Source: Gemmatimonadota bacterium
GTDB lineage: Bacteria; Gemmatimonadota; Gemmatimonadetes; Gemmatimonadales; GWC2-71-9
NCBI GenBank assembly: GCA_017889745.1
Contig: JAGGAG010000031.1
Location: 1 to 18,435 of the forward strand
Reading direction: 5' to 3'
DNA: 18,435 bases
Shown here: piece by piece, positions 1 to 6,851 of the stretch
Position numbering within the stretch: position 1 is the first letter of the stretch
Layout: each line of letters opens with the position of its first letter
Made by a program: the position numbers and the translations under genes
The notes under the pieces: model-generated
Database searches by the model: none
Told to the model about the DNA's origin: nothing
What the model saw: the letters and a program-made list of their open reading frames with translations, nothing else

Positions 1-1034
<1,034 letters not shown>

Positions 1035-1038
<4 letters not shown>

Positions 1039-1901
1039 ACATCTATCCGTTCACGATCCACCTCGGGAGCTTCGCCATCACCGGCTTCGGGCTGATGATG
1101 ATGTTCGCCTTCCTGGTGGCCGGCTGGATCATGCGGGTCGACCTGCACGAGCGTGGACTGAACGAGGCCTACTCCGGCGACATCATCGTGGCGGGAGTGA
1201 TCGGCGGGATCGTCGGCGCCAAGCTCTGGTATGTCGTGCTCACGCGCGATCCCGGGGCCCTGTTCACCCGCGGCGGCCTGGTGTGGTACGGTGGGTTCCT
1301 GGGAGGCGTGATCGCCGTCCTGCTCACGGGCGCGCGACACAAGGTCCCGGCCCGCTGGACGATGCAGCTGGTGGGACCGGCGCTCGCGGCCGCCTACGCC
1401 GTGGGGCGAGTGGGCTGTTTCCTGATCGGCGACGACTACGGCGGGCCGAGCACGCTGCCGTGGGCCGTGAAGTTTCCCGAGGGGATGCCGCCGTCGACCG
1501 TCGCCAGCCTGCAGGAGTTCGGCGTGCGCGTGCCGGCGGGGCTCGACCCGGGCACGGTGCTCGCGGTGCACCCGACCCAGATCTACGAGACGATCATCAT
1601 GCTGGCGGTGTTCGCGTATCTCTGGCCGAAGCGGAACGCGACGGGCGGCACCGGCTGGATCTTCGGCGCCTACCTGATGTTCGCCGGGGCCGAGCGGTTC
1701 CTGGTGGAAATCCTGCGCGCGAAGGACGACCGGTTCCTGGGCTCGTTCACGATCGCGCAGGTCACGAGTATCGCGGTGATCGTGGCTGGCGCCATCGTAT
1801 ATGCGAAGCTCAGGCCGGCGGCCGCGGCGGAGCCGGGGGAGTACTTGAGTCGCCGGTCGAGCGTCAGCGGTGACCGGAAAACGGTGAACGGTGACCGGTG
1901 A
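1035..1901 (+). CDS. lgt: Prolipoprotein diacylglyceryl transferase Lgt
   Basis: Lgt is the inner-membrane enzyme that attaches diacylglycerol from phosphatidylglycerol to the lipobox cysteine of prolipoproteins. The 288-aa product has several hydrophobic segments (about 14-33, 49-70, 83-98, 111-132, 186-197, 206-226, 238-257). It carries the family signature region GRVGCFLIGDDYGG (124-137), HPTQIYE (179-185) and the RFLVEILR block (221-228). The essential arginine of the signature is present. The asparagine found three residues later in the E. coli enzyme is Cys here, a form I recall from other phyla. The ATG overlaps the tsaD stop. The conserved domain ends near residue 260; the last 16 or so residues, rich in Arg, Ser and Gly, are encoded by a heptanucleotide repeat tract (1849-1904) and are probably not part of the enzyme fold. 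Confidence 0.96.
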
Positions 1902-1904
1902 ACG
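1849..1904 (+). repeat. Heptanucleotide repeat tract 1 (8 units, degenerate)
   Basis: Read from 1849, the sequence divides into eight consecutive 7-bp units, most beginning GTC or GTG. The last five include GTGACCG twice and GTGAACG twice, with one divergent unit, GAAAACG. The tract covers the final codons and stop codon of lgt and ends about 25 bp before the next gene. Since 7 is not a multiple of 3, gain or loss of one unit would change the reading frame and tail of Lgt. The period is directly visible; origin and role are unknown. Confidence 0.75.
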
Positions 1905-1919
1905 GGACCAGCCACTGAT

Positions 1920-1925
1920 GGGAGA
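1920..1925 (+). promoter_or_regulatory. Ribosome binding site (GGGAGA) that decides the start at 1930
   Basis: GGGAGA lies four bases before the ATG at 1930. An in-frame ATG at 1918 would place this site inside the coding region, so the downstream ATG is preferred. Confidence 0.5.
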
Positions 1926-1929
1926 CCGC

Positions 1930-2058
1930 ATGTCGAATCAGCAGAAGCCGGCCGGCGCCAGCCTCATCGAACGATTCCGCAACCAGCATGTCGCGATCCG
2001 GTGGGGTGTGCTGGCCCTGATCGCGATGCTGGCGTGGCTCCTCATTACCGCGATCTAG
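1930..2058 (+). CDS. Small single-helix membrane protein, 42 aa
   Basis: A 42-codon reading frame begins MSNQQKPAGASLIERF and ends in one hydrophobic helix (about residues 25-42). The layout is a short polar, basic N-terminus followed by a tail anchor. It has a plausible Shine-Dalgarno site and follows lgt by 28 bp on the same strand, so it probably belongs to the tsaD-lgt transcript. I do not recognise a family. The organisation resembles small inner-membrane subunits or tail-anchored microproteins, but no function can be assigned. Its TAG shares the CTAG palindrome with the stop codon of the convergent DinB gene. Support is the SD site, the position and the sensible topology; conservation could not be tested. 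Confidence 0.6.
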   Translation: MSNQQKPAGASLIERFRNQHVAIRWGVLALIAMLAWLLITAI

Positions 2059-2534
2059 GTGAACTTCCGGAGCAGGGCGATCTGTCCGGCATGATACAGG
2101 TTGTGCTGGACGGCGCCGTGCAACATGACGTAGTAGGTGCTGCCCGTGCCGAGCGCGGGATCGCGCTGCTGCCCGACCCGGTCGCCGAGCCGGGCGTCGT
2201 CGAACGCGCGGATGGCGCGGGCCAGCCCGGCCGCCGCGACCCCCAGGTCGGCCCGCGCCGCAGCCCAGCGCTCGTCCACCACGGCTCCCACTGACGGCCA
2301 GTCGCCGCCTTCCGGTTCGGCCGGATCAGCTCCGCCGATCCGCCGCTCCACCTCACGCATCCAGCCACGACAGTGCAGGACGAGTTCCCAGATCGAGTGC
2401 GCCTCGTCGACATGGTGGGCGGCGGCCTGCTTTGCGGTGAGGCCGTCGGTCAGTTCCTTGAGCGAGGGCCCATGCCAGGCATCCCCGGCCCACGTGCGCT
2501 CCAGTTGCTGCGCGATGCGCTCCGTCTCGCTCAT
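2055..2534 (-). CDS. DinB-family protein
   Basis: The 159-aa product fits the DinB four-helix bundle, a fold that binds one metal ion through three histidines and includes thiol-dependent transferases and many uncharacterised stress proteins. Visible features are an N-terminal helical segment (MSETERIAQQLERTW), the first helix-borne histidine block around 40-54 (AHSIWELVLH, likely ligand H46) and the C-terminal block GAVQHNLYHAGQIALLRK (H144 and H148), the usual end of the family. The ATG shares one base with the stop of the upstream 108-aa gene (TGATG), so the two are coupled. Substrate and cofactor thiol cannot be told from the sequence. The TAG interlocks with that of the convergent 42-aa gene. 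Confidence 0.85.
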   Translation of the reverse strand: MSETERIAQQLERTWAGDAWHGPSLKELTDGLTAKQAAAHHVDEAHSIWELVLHCRGWMREVERRIGGADPAEPEGGDWPSVGAVVDERWAAARADLGVAAAGLARAIRAFDDARLGDRVGQQRDPALGTGSTYYVMLHGAVQHNLYHAGQIALLRKFT

Positions 2535-2860
2535 CAGTCCTCCCTCGGTATGCCGGCCGCGCGCAGGAACCGGCGGGCCAGCTGGTCCATCCGGTCGTCG
2601 CCGCGGTCGATGGCCTCGTCGACGAGCTGGTTCATCTCGGCGCGCAACGCCGGATCGCCCCAGAAATACCCGGTGGCCGACTCGGCACTGGCGGTGTCTC
2701 CGGCGTTTGCACCCGCGAGGAGCGCCCGGGCCGCGGCCAGCGGATAGGCGGCATCGTCCCGCGCCGGCAGGGTATAGAGCGGCGGGGGACCCTCGGGGCC
2801 ATCCTCGTTGACGAACGCGCGGGACAGAGTCGACTCCAGCGATGATATGAATGGTATCAC
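2534..2860 (-). CDS. Hypothetical protein, 108 aa, coupled to the DinB gene
   Basis: I do not recognise a family. The product is acidic and soluble, with a proline-rich stretch (GPEGPPPLYTLPARDD) followed by helical segments (about 38-55 and 65-102, including PALRAEMNQLVDEAIDRGDDRMDQLARRFLRAAG). It ends one base inside the ATG of the DinB-family gene, so it is probably its translational partner. The assigned start is a GTG at 2860 without a clear Shine-Dalgarno site, and no ATG is available nearby, so the N-terminus is uncertain. The gene is divergent from the membrane-protein gene at 2941, with an 80-bp shared upstream region. A small regulatory or adaptor partner of the DinB protein is possible, but that is only inference. 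Confidence 0.65.
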   Translation of the reverse strand: MIPFISSLESTLSRAFVNEDGPEGPPPLYTLPARDDAAYPLAAARALLAGANAGDTASAESATGYFWGDPALRAEMNQLVDEAIDRGDDRMDQLARRFLRAAGIPRED

Positions 2861-2940
2861 GGCGTGCCACGGGGCGCGCCCGCTTGACGGCGGACGTGCG
2901 GTACACGACTCTCAAGGATGACCCCGTCAGCACCTGCGCG

Positions 2941-3369
2941 ATGACCGGCCAGCCCACCCCGAACGAGCGCGAAAGTGCGGCAGCGCTCTGGGCGGCCAGC
3001 CTGCGCCTCGTGCTGTGGCTCGCGGCGCTCTACGTGCTGGTGGTGCCGCTCATTCGCGAGCTGCCGCTGGGCCAGACGACGCGCACCAGTCTGCTGGCGT
3101 GGCTGCTCGTGGCCGTGGCGTTCTACTGGCTCTACGCCGGCCTTGGTGTGCGTCCCCTGCTGCTGCTGCAGCTCTTCCTGTTTTCGGCCGCGGCGGCCCT
3201 GCTCACGGCGAAGCTCGTGCTCGTGGGCATCGGTGTCCTGCGACTGAGCCTGCTGCGCCGGGTGGCGCGGGTGCTCATCATGCTCGGTGCCGCATCGGCG
3301 ATTGTGAACCTGATCGCAATGCTCGTGGCGGTGGTGAGAAAGTCGTCAGCGGCCCGCCGGGGGTCGTGA
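2941..3369 (+). CDS. Hypothetical multi-pass membrane protein, 142 aa
   Basis: From the ATG at 2941 the product starts with a polar segment (MTGQPTPNERES), followed by about four hydrophobic helices (roughly 17-36, 47-64, 67-92 and 106-130) and a basic tail. This suggests a small integral membrane protein with cytoplasmic ends. The frame is open further upstream to 2851, but the earlier residues are polar, arginine-rich and overlap the divergent gene, so the ATG is preferred; there is no strong Shine-Dalgarno site. I recognise no family. A heptanucleotide repeat tract starts at its stop codon (3361-3402). Confidence 0.65.
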   Translation: MTGQPTPNERESAAALWAASLRLVLWLAALYVLVVPLIRELPLGQTTRTSLLAWLLVAVAFYWLYAGLGVRPLLLLQLFLFSAAAALLTAKLVLVGIGVLRLSLLRRVARVLIMLGAASAIVNLIAMLVAVVRKSSAARRGS

Positions 3370-3402
3370 ATACTGGGTAGCGGGTCGTGGGTCGTGGGTT
3401 TC
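3361..3402 (+). repeat. Heptanucleotide repeat tract 2 (6 units, degenerate)
   Basis: Six consecutive 7-bp units start at 3361: three are exactly GGGTCGT, and two of the others (GGGTAGC, GGGTTTC) keep the GGGT core. The tract starts within the last codons of the upstream membrane-protein gene and fills over half of the gap before the NmrA gene. The unit differs from tract 1, but period and location are the same. Confidence 0.7.
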
Positions 3403-3428
3403 AGCAGGTATGTTCACGTGGGAATCCG

Positions 3429-3434
3429 AAGGAG
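3429..3434 (+). promoter_or_regulatory. Strong ribosome binding site AAGGAG fixing a GTG start
   Basis: AAGGAG lies six bases before GTG 3441 and fixes this non-ATG start for the NmrA-family gene. Confidence 0.75.
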
Positions 3435-3440
3435 TAGCCT

Positions 3441-4391
3441 GTGAGCGACAAGAAGATCATCGCCGTGGTCGGTGCCACCGGCGCCCAGGGGGGTGGACTG
3501 GTGCGCGCCATCGTGGCCGACAAGGGTGGACCCTTCGTGGCGCGGGCCATCACCCGCACCACGAGCTCCGACAAGGCAAAGGCGCTGGCCGCGCTGGGTG
3601 TCGAGGTGGTGGCCGGCGATGCCGACGACGAGAAGAGCATGGAGAAGGCGTTCCGCGGCGCGTACGGCGCGTTCTGCGTCACCAACTTCTGGGAGCACAT
3701 GTCTCCCGACCGCGAGATCGCCCAGGCCACCGCGCTGGCGAAGGCCGCGAAAGCCGCCGGGGTGCAGCACGCGATCTGGTCGACCCTCGAAGACAGCCGC
3801 AAGTTCATCCCCCTCAGCGACGATCGCATGCCGACGCTGGGCGGCAGGTGGAAGGTGCCGCACTTCGACGCCAAGGGCGAGGCCGACCAGGCGTTCCGTG
3901 ACGCTGGCGTGCCGACCACGTTCCTCCTGACATCGTTCTACTGGGACAACCTGGTCTTCTTCGGCATGGGCCCGAGGAAGACCGACGACGGCACCTACGG
4001 CTTCGTGCTGCCGATGGGCGACCGGAAGCTCCCGGGCATCGCGGCGGAGGACATCGGCGCAGCCGCCCTCAACATCTTCAAGGCGGGGAAGGAATACATC
4101 GGCAAGACCATCGGCATTGCGGGCGAGCACCTGAGCGGCGCCGAGATGGCGGCGCAGCTCTCCCAGGCGCTGGGGAAGGATGTACGCCACCAGGCCGTGC
4201 CGCCCGCCGTGTACCGCACGTTCGGCTTCCCCGGCGCCGACGACATGGGCAACATGTTCCAGTTCAACCACGACTTCGCCGACGCGTTCCGTGCGGCGCG
4301 CGATGTGGGCTTTTCGCGACGGCTCAACCCGTCGCTGCAGACGTTCTCGCAATGGCTGGCACGGAACAAGCAGAAGATCCCCCTCGAGTAG
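3441..4391 (+). CDS. NmrA-family NAD(P)-binding protein (atypical SDR)
   Basis: The 316-aa product is an atypical short-chain dehydrogenase of the NmrA/HSCARG type. The N-terminus has a beta strand followed by the glycine-rich dinucleotide loop GATGAQG at residues 11-17. Then come the family's second-half features: VEVVAGDADD (about 54-63, contact to the adenine side), the GAYGAFCVTNFW block (73-84), and HAIWSTLE in place of the usual catalytic Tyr-xxx-Lys. Such proteins are often NADP(H) sensors or oxidoreductases of unknown substrate; the lack of an obvious YxxxK supports the NmrA-like class. It has no signal peptide and should be cytoplasmic. Start GTG is well supported by AAGGAG. Specific function is not predictable. 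Confidence 0.88.
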   Translation: MSDKKIIAVVGATGAQGGGLVRAIVADKGGPFVARAITRTTSSDKAKALAALGVEVVAGDADDEKSMEKAFRGAYGAFCVTNFWEHMSPDREIAQATALAKAAKAAGVQHAIWSTLEDSRKFIPLSDDRMPTLGGRWKVPHFDAKGEADQAFRDAGVPTTFLLTSFYWDNLVFFGMGPRKTDDGTYGFVLPMGDRKLPGIAAEDIGAAALNIFKAGKEYIGKTIGIAGEHLSGAEMAAQLSQALGKDVRHQAVPPAVYRTFGFPGADDMGNMFQFNHDFADAFRAARDVGFSRRLNPSLQTFSQWLARNKQKIPLE

Positions 4392-4451
4392 CGGGGATCA
4401 CCCTGGCAACGGGACCTCAATGCAGCGCCTTCTTGAAGGAAGGTCGTAGGT

Positions 4452-4778
4452 ATGGCACGCCTGGTGTGGCTGGTTTTCATGGCGGCCCTCATCGGCACGC
4501 TCCTGGCTGGCGCCTCGTTCGGCGCGGCCGTCTTCGGCGTCGGCGACCTGCTGGGCGCGCCACCACCGGACATGGGCAAGCGCACGGTCAAGTTCCTCTG
4601 GGACGGGGTGCCCAACCGGCGGGATCATGCCAAAGCGTGGCGCTTTGCGTTCGGCCCGACGCGCATCCCGGGCGCGCCCGACGTCACCATCTACATTTCG
4701 CCGACCGGGAAGGTGCTCCAGGCCTACCCGGCCGATCTTCCCGACCGCATCAAGGCGTTCCACAACACCGGATACTGA
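4452..4778 (+). CDS. Small membrane-anchored hypothetical protein, 108 aa
   Basis: The product has an N-terminal hydrophobic segment (residues 3-30, small-residue rich) that is either an uncleaved anchor or a signal sequence, followed by a soluble domain of about 75 residues. The domain is rich in aromatic and basic residues (KFLWDGVPNRRDHAKAWRF) and ends in DVTIYISPTGKVLQAYPADLPDRIKAF. The beta-strand pattern near the C-terminus suggests a small alpha/beta domain exposed outside the membrane. I do not recognise a family. It lies 60 bp after the NmrA gene and 16 bp before the DUF3995 gene on the same strand, so it is probably part of one transcript. The gap before it contains a short hairpin (CCTTC TT GAAGG, 4430-4441). 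Confidence 0.65.
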   Translation: MARLVWLVFMAALIGTLLAGASFGAAVFGVGDLLGAPPPDMGKRTVKFLWDGVPNRRDHAKAWRFAFGPTRIPGAPDVTIYISPTGKVLQAYPADLPDRIKAFHNTGY

Positions 4779-4794
4779 GCGCGAGGGAGGTCGG

Positions 4795-5220
4795 GTGATC
4801 GACCTCTCGGTTCCCGTCGCCTCCGGCTTTGCCCTGCTTTCGGCGCTGCACCTCTACTGGGCAGCCGGCGGGCGCGCGGGCGCGGTGGCGGCACTCCCCG
4901 AACGCAATGGTGCACCGCTGTTCCAGCCCGGCTTCGCGAGCACGCTCGTGGTGGCCGGGCTGCTGGCGTCTGCAGCGCTGCTGGTGCTCGCGCATGCCGG
5001 TCGCTGGCCCGCAGCGGTCCTGCCGGGGTGGATGGTGAGGCTGGGTGTCCCGGTAGCGGCAGTGGCGCTGCTGGCGCGCTCGATCGGCGACTTCCGCTAC
5101 GTCGGCTTCTTCAAGACGGTGTGCGACACCCGCTTCGCGCGGCTCGATACCCGGCTCTACTCTCCCCTGGCACTGCTGCTCGGCGTCGCCACCGGTTTCG
5201 TCGCGTGGAGCACCCCATGA
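4795..5220 (+). CDS. DUF3995 domain membrane protein
   Basis: The 141-aa product has four predicted helices (about 6-24, 41-63, 75-95, 119-138) and matches my memory of the DUF3995 family: the ALHLYWAAGG motif in helix 1 (16-25), the conserved GDFRYVGFFK after helix 3 and the RFARLDTRLYSPLAL segment before the last helix. The family is an integral membrane group of unknown function. The GTG start is chosen because a very good Shine-Dalgarno run (GAGGGAGGT, 4783-4791) stands just before it; the frame extends upstream into the previous gene but without support. The stop overlaps the ATG of the cyclase-family gene (ATGA), indicating coupling. Confidence 0.85.
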   Translation: MIDLSVPVASGFALLSALHLYWAAGGRAGAVAALPERNGAPLFQPGFASTLVVAGLLASAALLVLAHAGRWPAAVLPGWMVRLGVPVAAVALLARSIGDFRYVGFFKTVCDTRFARLDTRLYSPLALLLGVATGFVAWSTP

Positions 5221-5891
5221 CCGGTTCGAAGGCCCCGTCGCGGCTCATCGACGTGAGCCACACGATCGAGCACGGCATGGTGACCTACAAGGGGTTGCCG
5301 GCCCCGATCATCTGCGATTACCTGAGCCGGGAGGCGTCACGCCAGCGCTATGCGCCGGGCACCGAGTTCCAGATCGGCAAGATCGAGATGGTGGCCAACA
5401 CCGGCACGTACGTGGACAGCCCGTTCCACCGGTATCCGCAGGGAAAGGACCTTGCGGCGCTGCCGCTCGAGTCGCTGGCGAACCTGGACTGCGTGGTGGT
5501 CCGCGTGCCGCAGCACGGCGGGCGCGCGATCGGCCGGCTCGGCCTGGCCGAGCCCGACGTCCGCGGCCGGGCGGTGCTGGTACAGACCGGATGGGACCGG
5601 CACTGGCGCACCGACCGGTACTTCGAAGAGCACCCCCACCTCACCGGCGAAGTCGCGGAATGGCTGGTCAGGTCGGGCGCTGTGCTGGTGGGAATCGACT
5701 CGTTCAACATCGACAGCATCGACACCGGTGAGCGCCCGGTGCACTCGATCCTGCTGGGCCACGACATCCCGATCGTGGAGCACATGTGCGGACTCGCGCA
5801 GATCCCCGCGCGCGGCGCCCGCTTCTTCGCGGTGCCGGTCAAGGTGGCGGGCTTCGGGACCTTTCCGGTGCGGGCGTTCGCCATTGCCTAG
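5217..5891 (+). CDS. Cyclase-family protein (kynurenine formamidase-like) with altered metal motif
   Basis: The 224-aa product has the overall order of the metal-dependent hydrolases that include bacterial arylformamidase KynB: an N-terminal IDVSHTIEHGM (11-21), the active-site strand NTGTYVDSPFHR (61-72), VLVQTGWDRHW (121-130), the VGIDSFNID turn (158-166) and the C-terminal HSILLGHDIPIVEH (176-189). The family motif is normally H-x-G-T-H-x-D-x-P-x-H. Here the first His is Asn61 and the second is Tyr65, while D67, P69 and H71 are kept, so two of the expected metal ligands are absent. I recall a subgroup with an NTGTY-type motif, so this may be a recognised variant. No kynurenine-pathway gene is next to it. 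It is cytoplasmic and coupled to DUF3995. Confidence 0.85.
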   Translation: MTGSKAPSRLIDVSHTIEHGMVTYKGLPAPIICDYLSREASRQRYAPGTEFQIGKIEMVANTGTYVDSPFHRYPQGKDLAALPLESLANLDCVVVRVPQHGGRAIGRLGLAEPDVRGRAVLVQTGWDRHWRTDRYFEEHPHLTGEVAEWLVRSGAVLVGIDSFNIDSIDTGERPVHSILLGHDIPIVEHMCGLAQIPARGARFFAVPVKVAGFGTFPVRAFAIA

Positions 5892-5939
5892 TCCTTCGGG
5901 TCTAGACCTGCTCCGCGAGCCGCGATGGCGGGACAGGGG

Positions 5940-5945
5940 TATCAT
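5940..5945 (+). promoter_or_regulatory. Candidate -10 element (TATCAT), possible leaderless start
   Basis: TATCAT stands five bases before the ATG at 5951 in an otherwise GC-rich gap with no Shine-Dalgarno site. A start of transcription 6-7 bases downstream would fall on the ATG itself. No good -35 element is visible 16-18 bp upstream. Weak, sequence-only evidence. Confidence 0.35.
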
Positions 5946-5950
5946 TCCCA

Positions 5951-6844
5951 ATGCTTCTCCTCTCCCTGTTCCTGCTCGCGACCGCTGATACCACCGCCGT
6001 CGTCCGTGATGTATCCCTCGGCTCCGGCGAGACAATCCGCACCACAACAGTCGGCCACGGCGACCAGCCAGTGGTCTTCATCGCGGGCATCTTCGGCGGC
6101 GCATACGGCTATCGTCACCTCACGGGGCCGCTCTCGGAGCTCGGATTCCGCTGCATCGTGGTGGAGCCGCTCGGGTTCGGCTTCTCGTCGCACCCGTCCA
6201 AGGCCGACTATTCCTTCACGGCGCAGTCCGATCGCATCGGCCAGGTACTGGACAGCCTGGGGGTGAGCCACGCGATCGTCATCGCGCAGTCGACTGCGGC
6301 GTCCATCGCGCTGCGCCTCTCGTACCGGCGTCCCGACCTGGTGCGTGGGGTCCTGTCGATCAACGGCGGCCCGGCGGAAACGCCGGCCACGCCAGGGCTC
6401 AAGCGGTCACTGCGCTACGGCGGGTTCCTGACCAAGCTGTTCGTCACCAAGGGCATGCTGCGCGGGAAGGTCAGGTCCGACCTCGTCGCGAGCTCGGGTG
6501 ACACGACCTGGGTCACCGAGATGGTGGTGGACGAGTACACCGCAGGCCAGGCCGCGGACGTGGACGGCACGATCGACGGCCTCCGGCGCATGTCCAAGAC
6601 GAACGAGCCGGAGTCGCTGAGCGCGCGGCTCAACGAGACCCGCGTGCCGGTGCGGCTGCTGGTGGGGACGGCGCCACACAAGAGTGCCATGAAGGACGAC
6701 GAGGTGGCGCTGATGACCAGCCAGATCCCCGACTTCAGTGTGGAGTATGTGTCGGGATCAGGGCAGTACATCCACGAGGAGCAGCCAGCGGTGGTGCTGG
6801 CTGCGTTCGGCAAGCTCGCCGAGACGACGTCCGCCTCGCGCTGA
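5951..6844 (+). CDS. Alpha/beta-hydrolase fold protein, probably exported
   Basis: The 297-aa product starts with a short hydrophobic stretch (MLLLSLFLLATA), probably a signal sequence. It continues with an alpha/beta-hydrolase pattern: strand VVFIAGIFGG (41-50), VVEPLGFGFSS (70-80), the nucleophile elbow IAQSTAAS (111-118, Ser114), a helical cap region (about 145-225), LLVGTAP (236-242) and the terminal His region GQYIHEEQP (271-279, His275). The elbow is A-Q-S-T-A rather than G-x-S-x-G, and no aspartate follows the LLVGT strand, where the acid usually is. It is therefore either a divergent enzyme of unknown substrate or a non-catalytic member. It stands alone, convergent with the M1 peptidase gene. 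Confidence 0.8.
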   Translation: MLLLSLFLLATADTTAVVRDVSLGSGETIRTTTVGHGDQPVVFIAGIFGGAYGYRHLTGPLSELGFRCIVVEPLGFGFSSHPSKADYSFTAQSDRIGQVLDSLGVSHAIVIAQSTAASIALRLSYRRPDLVRGVLSINGGPAETPATPGLKRSLRYGGFLTKLFVTKGMLRGKVRSDLVASSGDTTWVTEMVVDEYTAGQAADVDGTIDGLRRMSKTNEPESLSARLNETRVPVRLLVGTAPHKSAMKDDEVALMTSQIPDFSVEYVSGSGQYIHEEQPAVVLAAFGKLAETTSASR

Positions 6845-6850
6845 GGCGGA
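6830..6850. terminator. Bidirectional hairpin between convergent genes
   Basis: TCCGCCTC and GAGGCGGA form a perfect 8-bp stem around a 5-base loop. The hairpin spans the TGA of the hydrolase gene and ends one base before the last codon of the convergent M1 gene. No T-run follows on either strand, so it may act as a factor-independent barrier or an mRNA-end-stabilising hairpin rather than a classical intrinsic terminator. Confidence 0.5.
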
Positions 6851-6851
6851 G

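Noticed and set aside
2884..2912. TTGACG as a -35 element for the gene at 2941
   Set aside because: No acceptable -10 element follows at 16-18 bp spacing (the bases are GACTCT or similar), so the promoter call is not supported.
5899..5908. Perfect 10-bp palindrome GGTCTAGACC after the cyclase gene
   Set aside because: Too short to distinguish an operator from chance, with no second copy seen nearby.
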